In this document: one piece after another, positions 43,803-53,326 of the stretch | Position numbering within the stretch: the stretch's first letter is position 1 | Layout of the letters: every line of letters begins with the position of its first letter | DNA from: Acetoanaerobium noterae | GTDB lineage: Bacteria > Bacillota > Clostridia > Peptostreptococcales > Filifactoraceae | Direction: 5' to 3' | NCBI RefSeq assembly: GCF_900168025.1 | Contig: NZ_FUYN01000001.1 | Coordinates: 434,001-498,000 of the forward strand | Length of the DNA: 64,000 bases | Made by a program: the position numbers and the translations under genes | The notes under the pieces: generated by a model | The model's input: the letters and a program-made list of their open reading frames with translations, nothing else | Databases searched by the model: none | What the model was told of the DNA's origin: nothing

Positions 43803-45143
43803 CTATAAGCCAAGTACAAAGTTTTTAAAATCTTTTCCTCTATGCTCAAAGCTTTCATACATGTCCCAGCTAGCACATGCAGGGGAAAGCAGTACAGTAT
43901 CTCCTTCTTTAGCCTTTAAAAAAGCCACATCTACTGCTTGTTTCATATCCTCTACTTTAGTAATGTTTAATAAGCCTTTTGAAATCGCAGTTTTTTCTAT
44001 AACATCCTTTGTTTCTCCTAGCAAAATAAGGTGCTTGACTTTTGGAATGCATGAGTCAATAAAGCTTGAGTAATCACTTTGCTTATCCATTCCTCCAGCT
44101 ATTAAAATAACAGGTGTATTCATAGCTTCTAAAGCCTTAATTGATGAATCTGGATTTGTGGCTTTTGAATCGTTTATGTAATTTACATCGTTGTAAGTTC
44201 TAACAAGCTCTAATCTATGCTCTACGCCTCTAAAATTCATTACTTCCTGTTTTATGATAGATTTATCTATCCCTGCTAGTACCGCTATCGATACAGCAGC
44301 TAGAACATTTTCCAAATTATGTTGCCCAAGAAGTAAAATATCTTTCACATCCATAATATACTCTTTAGTATTGCCAATACAAGCAACTATTTGCTCATTT
44401 TCAACAAAAATTCCTTCTTTTAGAATTTCCCTTCTGCTGAAATAAATTATTTTAGGTTTAATTTCAGATTGACTTAGTCTAAGCAGTTCATCATCATAAT
44501 TTAAAACGAGAAATTCATCAGATGATTGATTTTCAAAAATCCTAAATTTAGCTTTCATATACTCGCTCATAGTCTTATGCCTATTTAGATGATCCTCAGT
44601 AATGTTTAGAATAGCTGAAATATATGGTCTAAACGTCTTAATTGACTCAAGCTGAAAGCTAGAAAGCTCTGTAATTAAAAAAGTATCAGCGTCTGATACA
44701 ACTGCCTGCTCAAGTGCGGGATATCCAATATTTCCAACTACCTTCGTATCTGATTTATATGCCTTAAATATATCCCCAACCAAAGTAGTCGTTGTGGTCT
44801 TACCATTAGTTCCTGTAATTCCAACAAATCTGCCCTTGCCATATCTATATGAAAGCTCAATTTCACCTGTTACTTCAATATTTCTTGATATAAATTTTTT
44901 TACAAACTCTAGGTCAAGCGAAATTCCAGGAGACATGACAACCATATCAGCTTCTTCATCTCCAGTAGGATTCTTCCCTAAGTTAAAAATTACATTTTTA
45001 TTTGAAGAAAGTTTAGCTATTTTATCAGAATCATAATCTGTTTTAGAATCAAAAACTTGAATATTTACATCCTGATTAATAAAATAGTCTAAAACACAAA
45101 AGCCTGTTTTTCCAAGTCCCACAATTATTATATTGTTTTTCAT
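43803..45143 (-). CDS. murD: UDP-MurNAc-L-alanine:D-glutamate ligase
   Basis: A 446-residue Mur ligase adding D-Glu in the cytoplasmic pathway. The N-terminal Rossmann-like domain is followed by the ATP loop GITGTNGKTTTTTLVGD near residue 110. NITEDHLNRH near 180, EHRLELVR near 305 and NDSKATNPDSSIKAL near 318 are diagnostic. The C-terminal domain ends with LLSPACASWDMYESFEHRG. It lies 12 bases after mraY. Confidence 0.97.
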   Translation of the reverse strand: MKNNIIIVGLGKTGFCVLDYFINQDVNIQVFDSKTDYDSDKIAKLSSNKNVIFNLGKNPTGDEEADMVVMSPGISLDLEFVKKFISRNIEVTGEIELSYRYGKGRFVGITGTNGKTTTTTLVGDIFKAYKSDTKVVGNIGYPALEQAVVSDADTFLITELSSFQLESIKTFRPYISAILNITEDHLNRHKTMSEYMKAKFRIFENQSSDEFLVLNYDDELLRLSQSEIKPKIIYFSRREILKEGIFVENEQIVACIGNTKEYIMDVKDILLLGQHNLENVLAAVSIAVLAGIDKSIIKQEVMNFRGVEHRLELVRTYNDVNYINDSKATNPDSSIKALEAMNTPVILIAGGMDKQSDYSSFIDSCIPKVKHLILLGETKDVIEKTAISKGLLNITKVEDMKQAVDVAFLKAKEGDTVLLSPACASWDMYESFEHRGKDFKNFVLGL

Positions 45144-45155
45144 AGAAGTTCTCCT

Positions 45156-46124
45156 TTATATCGCAAATATTCCTATAAAGCATAAAACAATAGTCACCAA
45201 ATAAAAAACCTTAACTACCTTAGTTTCTTTCCATCCAGAAAGCTCAAAATGATGGTGAATAGGACTCATCTTAAACACTCTTTTCTTAAACACTTTGAAT
45301 GAAAACACTTGAATGATTACCGATAAGCTCTCTGCAAAATAAATAAAACCTACTATAGGTACAAGTAGTGATAGATTTAATATAACTGCTGCGGCTGCAA
45401 CTGCTCCTCCAAGTGCCATAGAGCCAGTATCACCCATAAAGACCTTGGCCGGAAATCTATTAACTCTTAAAAAGCCTACACAGCCTCCTGAAACAGCAGC
45501 CATAAAAATCGCCAAATGACCATAGCCTGTATAAATTGCCATCAAAGTAAAAAAGGTTGCAACTACAAAGGTTATGCTGCTTGCTAGTCCATCTAATCCG
45601 TCTGTTAAGTTTACGCTATTTGTGATAGCTATTATTACAAATACAAGAAACGGTACATATAATATTCCTATATCTAAAGTCATGTCCCTAAAAAATGGAA
45701 CTATAAGCTGTGTTCCCATAGGACTTGTATTTTTTTGATAAATCGCTAAAATAAGTGCAAATAAAAACTGAAGTATTATTTTTTGATATGCTCTAAGTCC
45801 CAGCGAGCGCTTAAGTACAACCTTAATATAATCATCTAAAAATCCAACTAATCCAAATAAAAGCATAAAGCTTAGAGCAAACCAGATTTCATTGCTATAT
45901 CTACCGGATATTATCACAGTAAGCACAACAGAAATAATAAAAATAATTCCACCCATCGTTGGGGTACCATTTTTAACTAGGTGAGATGCTGGACCATCCT
46001 CACGTATGGTTTGTCCAAATTTTAATTTTTTTAACATCGGAAGCAGCATTGGCCCTATAATATATGCTATTCCAAATGAAATAATAAATGCTAAAATAAT
46101 CTTAAAATCAAAGAAATAACTCAA
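45156..46124 (-). CDS. mraY: Phospho-MurNAc-pentapeptide transferase MraY
   Basis: A 322-residue membrane enzyme that makes lipid I. Ten spans are likely. Diagnostic blocks are GTPTMGGIIFIISV near 53, FGLVGFLDDYIKV with the Asp pair near 95, NLTDGLDGLASS near 170 and VFMGDTGSMALGGA near 226, and the His-rich MSPIHHHFELSGW near 283. It starts with TTG, seven bases after GGAGGG. It is three bases after murF. Confidence 0.97.
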   Translation of the reverse strand: MSYFFDFKIILAFIISFGIAYIIGPMLLPMLKKLKFGQTIREDGPASHLVKNGTPTMGGIIFIISVVLTVIISGRYSNEIWFALSFMLLFGLVGFLDDYIKVVLKRSLGLRAYQKIILQFLFALILAIYQKNTSPMGTQLIVPFFRDMTLDIGILYVPFLVFVIIAITNSVNLTDGLDGLASSITFVVATFFTLMAIYTGYGHLAIFMAAVSGGCVGFLRVNRFPAKVFMGDTGSMALGGAVAAAAVILNLSLLVPIVGFIYFAESLSVIIQVFSFKVFKKRVFKMSPIHHHFELSGWKETKVVKVFYLVTIVLCFIGIFAI

Positions 46125-46127
46125 AAT

Positions 46128-47501
46128 TTAACCCTCCATATTATCATCAGTTAAGGCAGAAAATATTTCGTCAAGCTTCATGCCTCTTGACCCTTTTAAA
46201 AGTATTGTATCACCGTATTTTATTATACGCTTTATTTCCTCAATTGCTATATTATTATCAATAAAATGATATTTTCTTTTATCGGTATTTTCATCTATGT
46301 TAAAATTATCAAAAGCATGCTTCATCTGGCTTCCAATAAAAAATACTAAATCAAATTTTTCACTTGCTAGTATACCTATTTTTTCATGAGCAGCTACTGA
46401 AAATTCACCAAGCTCGAGCATATCTCCAAGTACTGCAATTCTTCTACCTCTAGCATAGCTCTCAAAAGATGTTATAACAGCTTCCATAGATTCAGGATTA
46501 GCGTTATATGAATCATTGATATATTTAATATTATTTTTTTCTAAAATTTGCATTCTAAGCTTTGAAGGCTGAAATTTCATAAGTCCAGCTTGAATTTTCT
46601 CAGTAGGAATTTTATAAATCAATCCAGCCGCTATAGCGCTTAGAGCATTGCTTACATTATGTAGGCCTATTGCAGGAAGGGTAAACCTTCTATTTATTCC
46701 CATACCAGTAACCCAAAATTCACTTTGCCCATCTACTGCCTTATAGTCACTTGCTCTTAACTGACACTCTCCACTGAATCCATATTTAATTAAATTAAAT
46801 TTATATTCATTTTCTGATAGAGAAGTCAGATATTTGTCATCGCCATTTACTATCAAATAGTCATCATTGCTCAAGTAATTTGAAATTTCCATTTTAGCCT
46901 TAAAAATGTTTTCTTGGCTCTTCAATATCTCAATGTGGCAAGAACCTATATTTGTTATTATTGCTATATTCGGTCTTACAAGCTGAGCTAAATAATCAAT
47001 CTCTCCAAGAGCCGACATTCCCATTTCAAAAATAGCTGCCTCATATCCTTTATCTATATTCAGTGCTGTAAGAGGAAGCCCTATCTCATTGTTATAGTTT
47101 CCATCTGTCCTGTGTGTAGAAAAATGCTCGTTAAACACGTAGTATAGCATATCCTTTGTTGTAGTTTTTCCGCTACTTCCAGTAACCGCTAGTTTTTTTA
47201 TATCAAATTGCATCAGGTATTTTTTTGCTATATTTCCAAGTGCAATTACAGTATCCTCAACTGTTATTACTTCTTTATGCGAAGACTGTCTATTTGATAA
47301 AATAACACTAGCTTTATTATTTATTGCTTGCTCTATAAAATCATTCCCATCAAAATTTTCACCTTTTATTGCTATGTAGCAGTCATTTTCTTGAATTTTT
47401 CTGCTATCGGTTACCACATTAGCAATCTCTGGATTATAATCCTTGAAATTGTTTTCTCCACCAGTCCACGATAAAATTTGATTTTTTGTAAGCTTAATCA
47501 T
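46128..47501 (-). CDS. murF: UDP-MurNAc-tripeptide:D-Ala-D-Ala ligase
   Basis: A 457-residue MurF. The ATP loop is LAVTGSSGKTTTKDMLYYV at about residues 104-122. EMGMSALGEIDYLA near 160, TNIGSCHIEILKS near 185 and INDSYNANPESM near 327 are family blocks. RGRRIAVLGDMLELGEFS starts the C-terminal domain. It completes the UDP-MurNAc-pentapeptide and lies directly upstream of mraY. Confidence 0.97.
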   Translation of the reverse strand: MIKLTKNQILSWTGGENNFKDYNPEIANVVTDSRKIQENDCYIAIKGENFDGNDFIEQAINNKASVILSNRQSSHKEVITVEDTVIALGNIAKKYLMQFDIKKLAVTGSSGKTTTKDMLYYVFNEHFSTHRTDGNYNNEIGLPLTALNIDKGYEAAIFEMGMSALGEIDYLAQLVRPNIAIITNIGSCHIEILKSQENIFKAKMEISNYLSNDDYLIVNGDDKYLTSLSENEYKFNLIKYGFSGECQLRASDYKAVDGQSEFWVTGMGINRRFTLPAIGLHNVSNALSAIAAGLIYKIPTEKIQAGLMKFQPSKLRMQILEKNNIKYINDSYNANPESMEAVITSFESYARGRRIAVLGDMLELGEFSVAAHEKIGILASEKFDLVFFIGSQMKHAFDNFNIDENTDKRKYHFIDNNIAIEEIKRIIKYGDTILLKGSRGMKLDEIFSALTDDNMEG

Positions 47502-47531
47502 AATACTCTCCTATTCGACTAATCTATAAAA

Positions 47532-47560
47532 CTTCTAAAGGCAATGCCAAGGGCATTGCC
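47532..47560 (-). terminator. Terminator-like hairpin after the penicillin-binding protein gene
   Basis: Minus-strand GGCAATGCC-CTT-GGCATTGCC, a perfect 9-bp stem, followed by TTTAGAAGTTTT. It lies between the penicillin-binding protein gene and murF, and may divide the cluster into two partly separate transcripts. Confidence 0.65.
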
Positions 47561-49719
47561 TATTCAAACTCCACACTAGCCATGTTGCCTTTTTTAACCA
47601 TAGTACCTGCACTTGGCATTTGCTTTACAGCTTTTCCTGAACCTACAGGTGTAAATTCAAGACCCATATTTTTTAGAAGCTCAGTGACCTCTTTTACAGT
47701 TTTCCCACTCAAATCAGGCATAATAATCGTCTCATCCGTCGATGATCCAATATATAGCATAACTGAAGACCCCTGTGGAACTTTATCTCCAGGTTTTGGG
47801 AAGGAATCGATTACTATTCCAGATGTATCAATCTCTTGCTGAGCATCTAAAGCATGCCCTATTCCTAGCTTATCAAGTTCGATTGCTACTTCAGAGTATT
47901 TTCTATTTCTAATTTCAGGTATTACAATTTTTGAGTCATTATTTTCAATTACAGCTTGAGCATTTGGCTTTACTCCTAAATACCTAAGTATATCCTGCAT
48001 TATTTGACGAACTACAGGACCGGAAACTGTACTTCCAAAATAAGAAGCTCCTTTAGGCTCATCCACTATTACTAGCAAAGCCACCTGAGGATCTTCAATA
48101 GGAGCAACAGCAGCAAAGGAAGCTATGTAGTATCCGCTTTGATATTTTCCATCTATAACCTTTTGAGCTGTTCCAGTTTTTCCGCCAATTCTATATCCAT
48201 CTATTTTTGTAGCTGACCCAGAACCGTTGGCTACAACAGATTCCATAATTGCAAGCATTTGATCTGCAGTGGTTTTAGATACAGCTCTTTTAACTACCTC
48301 AGGCTCAAATGACTCAACTATTTCACCATTTTCATCTGTAACCTCTTTTACAATTCTAGGCTTCATAAGCTTTCCATCATTTGCAACTGCGGAAATTGCA
48401 CTTACCATTTGGATTGGTGTGACAGATATACTCTGTCCAAAAGAAGTAGTAGCTAGCTCTACAGGCCCCATCTTAGAAACTGTATACTGCATTCCAACTC
48501 CTTCGCCTGGAAGCGCTATACCAGTAGGCTTTCCAAACCCAAAAGCAGTGATATATTCAGTGAATTTTTGGGCTCCTAATCTTTGTGCAATCTGTATAAA
48601 AGTTGAGTTTACGGACTGCTCTACTGCTTTAGTAAAAGTTATGCTACCAAATGGCTTACTAGTCCAGTTTTTTATCTTTCTTCCAGCAACCTCGGTGTAA
48701 CCTATATCGTTAAACCACTCTTCTGGATACACAAGCCCTTCTTCTAAGGCTGCAGATGCAGTTACAACTTTAAATGGAGACCCTGGTTCATAAATGTCAT
48801 TTACAGCAGGATTTCTCCACATAGTATATAGCTCTTTTAGCTTTTCCTCATCGCTTAGGGCTGCATCAATTTTTTCTTGAAACAATGGATAAAGCGGAGT
48901 TCTAGAATCATTAGGGTCGTAATCAGGCTTTGATACCATACCTAGGATGTCTCCTGTTTGTGGATCCATTGCAATTGCAATAACTCTCTTGGCATTGTTA
49001 TCTACAAGAGCCTGCTCGACAGCTCTTTCCATGTGATGCTGAATTACCTCATCAATTGTCAAGATTAGGTTTCTTCCATTCACTGGTTCATTATAGCTTA
49101 AGCTATTTGTCGATATCTCTCTATTTCTTGCATCCTTGATGAAAATCTCTCTTCCTGGAATACCCTTTAAGTAAGTATTAAAGGATGCCTCTACTCCTGC
49201 AAGACCAACATTTTCGTTAGATACATGGCCTATTACGTACGAAGCAAATTTCCCATAAGGGTAGTACCTTCTACTTGACTGTTCAAACCAAATACCTGAT
49301 ATCTTGGCTTCCCTTATTTTTTTTACTTTATCCGAATCTATATTTTTTGCAAGAGCAAACCTCTTTTTGCCAGAACTCAAGCTTTTTTTAATTTCTTCCT
49401 TATCAAGCTCAAGTATTTTTGACAAAGTTTCTATCGCAGCATCTTTTTCAGAGTCTTTAATATTGTCAGGCTCAATCCACAAATCATTTTTAGGAACACT
49501 TACTGCTAGTTCTTTACCAGTTCTGTCATATATTATCCCTCTCATGGGATAGATTACAGTATCCTTATATTGCTGCTTCATGGCTTCCTGAGAATATGTA
49601 GGTCCTGCTACTATTTGTATATACCCTAATCTAACTATCAAAGCAAAGATAGCTGTAAGAAAAAGAAATGCTGAAATTTTAATTCTAGTTTTTTTTATAT
49701 CAACTACTTTTTTAGCCAA
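47560..49719 (-). CDS. Class B penicillin-binding protein with PASTA domains
   Basis: A 719-residue peptidoglycan transpeptidase of the FtsI/SpoVD/PBP2x type. One N-terminal span lies at about residues 12-33. The dimerisation domain (about 50-215) has PMRGIIYDRTGKELAVSV. The transpeptidase domain has SxxK in EPGSPFKVVTA near 313, SxN in SVNSTF near 370 and KTG in GGKTGTAQK near 515. Two C-terminal PASTA domains (about 595-719) sense lipid II or muropeptides. Position between ftsL and murF supports a division role; PASTA domains also occur in sporulation SpoVD. It starts with TTG. Confidence 0.94.
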   Translation of the reverse strand: MAKKVVDIKKTRIKISAFLFLTAIFALIVRLGYIQIVAGPTYSQEAMKQQYKDTVIYPMRGIIYDRTGKELAVSVPKNDLWIEPDNIKDSEKDAAIETLSKILELDKEEIKKSLSSGKKRFALAKNIDSDKVKKIREAKISGIWFEQSSRRYYPYGKFASYVIGHVSNENVGLAGVEASFNTYLKGIPGREIFIKDARNREISTNSLSYNEPVNGRNLILTIDEVIQHHMERAVEQALVDNNAKRVIAIAMDPQTGDILGMVSKPDYDPNDSRTPLYPLFQEKIDAALSDEEKLKELYTMWRNPAVNDIYEPGSPFKVVTASAALEEGLVYPEEWFNDIGYTEVAGRKIKNWTSKPFGSITFTKAVEQSVNSTFIQIAQRLGAQKFTEYITAFGFGKPTGIALPGEGVGMQYTVSKMGPVELATTSFGQSISVTPIQMVSAISAVANDGKLMKPRIVKEVTDENGEIVESFEPEVVKRAVSKTTADQMLAIMESVVANGSGSATKIDGYRIGGKTGTAQKVIDGKYQSGYYIASFAAVAPIEDPQVALLVIVDEPKGASYFGSTVSGPVVRQIMQDILRYLGVKPNAQAVIENNDSKIVIPEIRNRKYSEVAIELDKLGIGHALDAQQEIDTSGIVIDSFPKPGDKVPQGSSVMLYIGSSTDETIIMPDLSGKTVKEVTELLKNMGLEFTPVGSGKAVKQMPSAGTMVKKGNMASVEFE

Positions 49720-49733
49720 TTATCTCACTCTCT

Positions 49734-50276
49734 CTAATCTATCTCTATATATACGATTTGGTCATCGCTAGGATACTGCATCTGAAGCTGTTCCATTGCT
49801 ATCTTTTCAATTACATCACTTCTGTTCGAGTGCTCTAGCTGTACTTCTATTTCCTTTTTCTGGTTCTTTATCTCATCTAAATCACGAGTCAAGGTATTAA
49901 TTTCATATTTGAGTTCCGAAATTATAGAATATCTAAACATAAGCGAGCCAAACAAAACGCCTACAAAACACAAGGAAAGTCCTAAAACAGAAATTAAGAT
50001 TCTAGTTCTTACAGTTTTTTTATCTAATTTTTTTCTTTTCTTTACTATTTTTTTTCTTGGAGAGCTTTCCCTTACCTTAGGCTTATCAATATTATTTCTT
50101 TCTCTAGATGATTCGTAGTGAGAGCCATAGCTTACTGGCTCTTTTCTATCATATGAAGTGTTTGATGATTCTTTCTTAGGAAAATCCTTTCTAGGATTAT
50201 CTTTTCTTGTAGAGTGCGAGCCTGAGTATTTTTGTAAACTTCGGCTTTTATAATTTGAGTCCGTATCTTTTTTCAT
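49734..50276 (-). CDS. ftsL: FtsL-like septal protein with long charged N-terminus
   Basis: A 180-residue bitopic protein. The N-terminal 85 residues are charged, rich in Ser, Lys and Arg and probably disordered. One membrane span is at about residues 92-115. A short coiled coil (YEINTLTRDLDEIKNQKKEI) follows and ends with MQYPSDDQIVYIEI, as in FtsL/YllD. It recruits the FtsQ-FtsB complex and class B PBP. The identification rests mostly on the architecture and its position between rsmH and the PBP gene. Confidence 0.82.
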   Translation of the reverse strand: MKKDTDSNYKSRSLQKYSGSHSTRKDNPRKDFPKKESSNTSYDRKEPVSYGSHYESSRERNNIDKPKVRESSPRKKIVKKRKKLDKKTVRTRILISVLGLSLCFVGVLFGSLMFRYSIISELKYEINTLTRDLDEIKNQKKEIEVQLEHSNRSDVIEKIAMEQLQMQYPSDDQIVYIEID

Positions 50277-50291
50277 ACAATCCTCCCAGCC

Positions 50292-51224
50292 TTAGAGCTT
50301 TCTTGCCGCTCTTAACTTTGCACTTCTTGACCTAGGATTCATTTCCACTTCATTTTCACTTGGAAGTATAGGTTTTCTAGTTATAATTTCAACTACTTGC
50401 TTAGAATTACATATGCATACTGGAAACTCAGGTGGACAAGTGCAGCTATATTGTAATTTTTTAAACACATTTTTAACTATTCTATCTTCAAGAGAGTGAA
50501 ATGTAATTACTGCTAAAACGCCGCCCTCATCCATCATGTCCACAGCTGCAAGCAATGTCTTTTCTATTACATCTAGCTCTCTATTAACCTCAATCCTAAT
50601 AGCTTGGAAGGTTCTTTTCGCAGGATGCTGATTTTCATCCCTCATCTTCTTTGGTATAGCCGCTTTTATAGCATCTACTAGCTCAAAGGTCGTTCTTATT
50701 GGCATAGTTGCTCTTCTTTCAACAATAAGCTTTGCAATTCTAGCCGACCAATTTTCTTCGCCATAATCCTTAATAACTCGCTTAAGCTCAGCTTCAGAGT
50801 ATGTGTTAACAACATCGTATGCAGAAAGCTCTGCATTATTGTCCATTCTCATATCTAGTGGTGCATCTTGCATATAAGAAAAGCCTCTTTCTGGAACATC
50901 TAGCTGATGAGAGGATACTCCCAGATCCACTAAAAATCCGTCTATGCTTTCAATGCCTAATTTATTAAGCTCTTCTCTTAAATTTTCAAAATTGCTATGA
51001 ACAAGTATAGTCTTATCCATAAAATCCTTTAGCTTTTCCTTTGCAGCAGAAATAGCATTAATGTCTTGATCAAAACAAATAAGCTTTCCTGAAGTAAGCT
51101 TTTTTACGATTTCAAGAGAATGACCTGCTCCTCCCAAGGTACCATCGACATATATTCCCTCTGGCTTTATATCCAATATGTCAACAGCTTCATTTAGCAA
51201 CACAGTTACATGTTTAAATTCCAC
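50292..51224 (-). CDS. rsmH: 16S rRNA m4C1402 methyltransferase RsmH
   Basis: A 310-residue AdoMet-dependent enzyme (MraW) methylating N4 of C1402 in 16S rRNA. The start [13 protein letters not shown] is typical. [15 protein letters not shown] near 25 binds AdoMet, and [15 protein letters not shown] near 93 and [14 protein letters not shown] near 205 are conserved. The late [15 protein letters not shown] and the C-terminal [13 protein letters not shown] complete the family pattern. It starts at GTG. No mraZ precedes it. Confidence 0.97.
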   Translation of the reverse strand: MEFKHVTVLLNEAVDILDIKPEGIYVDGTLGGAGHSLEIVKKLTSGKLICFDQDINAISAAKEKLKDFMDKTILVHSNFENLREELNKLGIESIDGFLVDLGVSSHQLDVPERGFSYMQDAPLDMRMDNNAELSAYDVVNTYSEAELKRVIKDYGEENWSARIAKLIVERRATMPIRTTFELVDAIKAAIPKKMRDENQHPAKRTFQAIRIEVNRELDVIEKTLLAAVDMMDEGGVLAVITFHSLEDRIVKNVFKKLQYSCTCPPEFPVCICNSKQVVEIITRKPILPSENEVEMNPRSRSAKLRAARKL

Positions 51225-51246
51225 AAGCTTCCTCTCCTACACTCTA

Positions 51247-51996
51247 TTAATTTTCACGATAAGCTGGGCCAATTTTTTTATTTTTGAGTAAATTATATAA
51301 TAAAATTCCCGAAGCTATCATCAATGCGCTAATCAGCTGAGCCACTCTAAACGACCCAAACATTAAACTATCGGTTCTCAAGCCCTCTATAAAAAATCTT
51401 CCTATAGAATACCCTATAAGATATATGCTTGCCATTTGTCCATCAAATTTTTTGTTTTTAAAAATCTTCATAAGAAAAACAAAGATTATTAGATTCCAGA
51501 TAGATTCATATAAAAATGTGGGGTGTACTTTTACTCCATCTACCATTATACCCCAAGGCAAATTAGTAGGTCCTCCGTGGGCTTCCTGATTGATAAAATT
51601 ACCCCATCGGCCTATAGCTTGACCTAAAATCACTGAAGGAGCTACTATGTCTGCCACCTTAAGCACATTCATCTTACGCTTAAAACAAATGATTAGGCCA
51701 CCTAAGATTCCTCCTATAAGTCCTCCATGAATGGCCATACCTCCCATTCTTGTATTGAACATCGATAACCAGTTGTCTTGATAAAGCTCAAGATTGAATA
51801 TTACATAATAAAGCCTAGCTCCAATAACAGCAAGAGGTAAAGCAAGTAGGCTCACATCTAAAATGTGGTCTTCTACGAAGCCCTCTTTTTTACCATTTCT
51901 AATTGCTAACAGTACACCTATTATCATAGCCGCTGATATGATGACTCCATACCAGCGAACTTCCATTCCAAATAAATTAAATGCTACGGGATCCAT
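51247..51996 (-). CDS. lgt: Prolipoprotein diacylglyceryl transferase
   Basis: A 249-residue membrane enzyme that adds diacylglycerol to lipoprotein Cys. The start GMEVRWYGVIISAAMIIGV has the conserved Tyr and Gly. GARLYYVIFN near 60, MAIHGGLIGGILGG near 88 and GQAIGRWGNFINQEAHGG near 125 are the key blocks, the last containing the catalytic Arg. HPTFLYESIWNL follows. LspA is encoded at 18612. It begins the dcw cluster here together with rsmH. Confidence 0.97.
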   Translation of the reverse strand: MDPVAFNLFGMEVRWYGVIISAAMIIGVLLAIRNGKKEGFVEDHILDVSLLALPLAVIGARLYYVIFNLELYQDNWLSMFNTRMGGMAIHGGLIGGILGGLIICFKRKMNVLKVADIVAPSVILGQAIGRWGNFINQEAHGGPTNLPWGIMVDGVKVHPTFLYESIWNLIIFVFLMKIFKNKKFDGQMASIYLIGYSIGRFFIEGLRTDSLMFGSFRVAQLISALMIASGILLYNLLKNKKIGPAYREN

Positions 51997-52007
51997 AATA
52001 TCCTCCC

Positions 52008-53300
52008 TTACTTATCTTCTTTTGGCATAATAATTGAAATTACGCTCATATCATTGTCAAAATGTTCTTTGAGTCTTTCATTTAAAGCTTCAATTTCTAT
52101 AGATTTTAGTACCTCATAATAGTCTAGTATATCCATACCTTTAAAATAATATGACAGATAGTTATTGGCAATAAACTCAATTGAGTCAAAGGATTTTATA
52201 AAGCTTCCTATTTTTTTCTTTTTAGCTCTTTCAAAATCTGCTTCATCAATTCCTGCTATTTTTGCACTTTCTATAGCTGAAAATATTTCATGCTTAACTG
52301 CTTCTATATCTCTAGTTTCTCCAGATATTATTGTATAGCCATAGTCGATGTGCTCTGTGTAATCACAGCTTATTCCGCCAAAGACCAATCCTTCTCTGTA
52401 AAGTTTATCGTACAACTGGCTTCCTTTTTTGAATAATATATCCAAAATCAGCTCAGTCACTATAGATTTTTTCATAAGGTCCTTTGCGCCCAAAACTGCT
52501 GCCTTATCTTTATAACCAATAGAAAACATAGGCACTGATACATCAAGCTGCTCAATAATCTCTTTTTGTCTTACCTCATCAGTTTCTAAAGGCTCAATTC
52601 TTTTTATCTCACCATCAAACATAAATTCGTCTTTTACTGTAGATTTTACAATGTTCATAACTTCATCTTTATCTAGCTCTCCTATGACAAATAAAGCCAT
52701 GTTGGATGGGCTGTAGAAAGTCTTATAGCAGCTGTAAAGCTCATCTGGAGTAATTTTATAGATGCTTTCAACAGTTCCTGCTATATCTATGCTATTGGCA
52801 TGTACTTTGTACATAGCCTTTAGCGTGTTAAAAAACAGCTTCCAATCTGGATTATCGTCATACATTTTAATTTCCTGAGCTATTATGCCTTTTTCTTTTT
52901 CTACATTTTCTTCCGTAAAATATGGTTCCTGAACATATGAAATCAAATGCCTAAGTCCTTCTTCAAAATTTTCAGTTGAAGAAAAAAGATAGGCCGTCAT
53001 ATTAAAGTTTGTAAATGCATTTGCATTTGCACCAATTTTGGCAAAATCATCAAAAGCATTGCTTCCATCTGGCTGTTCAAACATTTTATGCTCTAAAAAA
53101 TGTGCTATTCCTTCATTCACTTTTATTTTTTCATTTGTATGTGGGCTTATAAATTCAAGGTCATTTGAGCCATAATTTGTCGCTAGTACAGCGTATTTTT
53201 TTGTAAAGCCACGTTTTGGCATGAAAAATACGTCCATATTGTTATGAAGTTTTTCATGGTATACATATTCATTCAAAAGTTCATTTTTTATTATTTGCAT
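52008..53300 (-). CDS. M16-family zinc peptidase with intact active site
   Basis: A 430-residue M16 peptidase (YmfH/PqqL-like). The inverted zinc motif HFLEHKMFE at about residues 67-75 (HxxEH) is intact, and the further Glu lies in ENVEKEKGIIAQEI near 130. Two homologous domains are apparent. It is paired with an upstream M16 relative that lacks the motif, an active/inactive pair known for YmfH and YmfF in Bacillus. The substrate is unknown; small peptide processing is likely. Confidence 0.9.
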   Translation of the reverse strand: MQIIKNELLNEYVYHEKLHNNMDVFFMPKRGFTKKYAVLATNYGSNDLEFISPHTNEKIKVNEGIAHFLEHKMFEQPDGSNAFDDFAKIGANANAFTNFNMTAYLFSSTENFEEGLRHLISYVQEPYFTEENVEKEKGIIAQEIKMYDDNPDWKLFFNTLKAMYKVHANSIDIAGTVESIYKITPDELYSCYKTFYSPSNMALFVIGELDKDEVMNIVKSTVKDEFMFDGEIKRIEPLETDEVRQKEIIEQLDVSVPMFSIGYKDKAAVLGAKDLMKKSIVTELILDILFKKGSQLYDKLYREGLVFGGISCDYTEHIDYGYTIISGETRDIEAVKHEIFSAIESAKIAGIDEADFERAKKKKIGSFIKSFDSIEFIANNYLSYYFKGMDILDYYEVLKSIEIEALNERLKEHFDNDMSVISIIMPKEDK

Positions 53301-53326
53301 ATATAGTCTCCTACTTAGGTTTAAAT

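Noticed and set aside
48269-48700. Rightward frame of 143 residues
   Set aside because: It is antisense to the penicillin-binding protein gene, whose motifs are certain.
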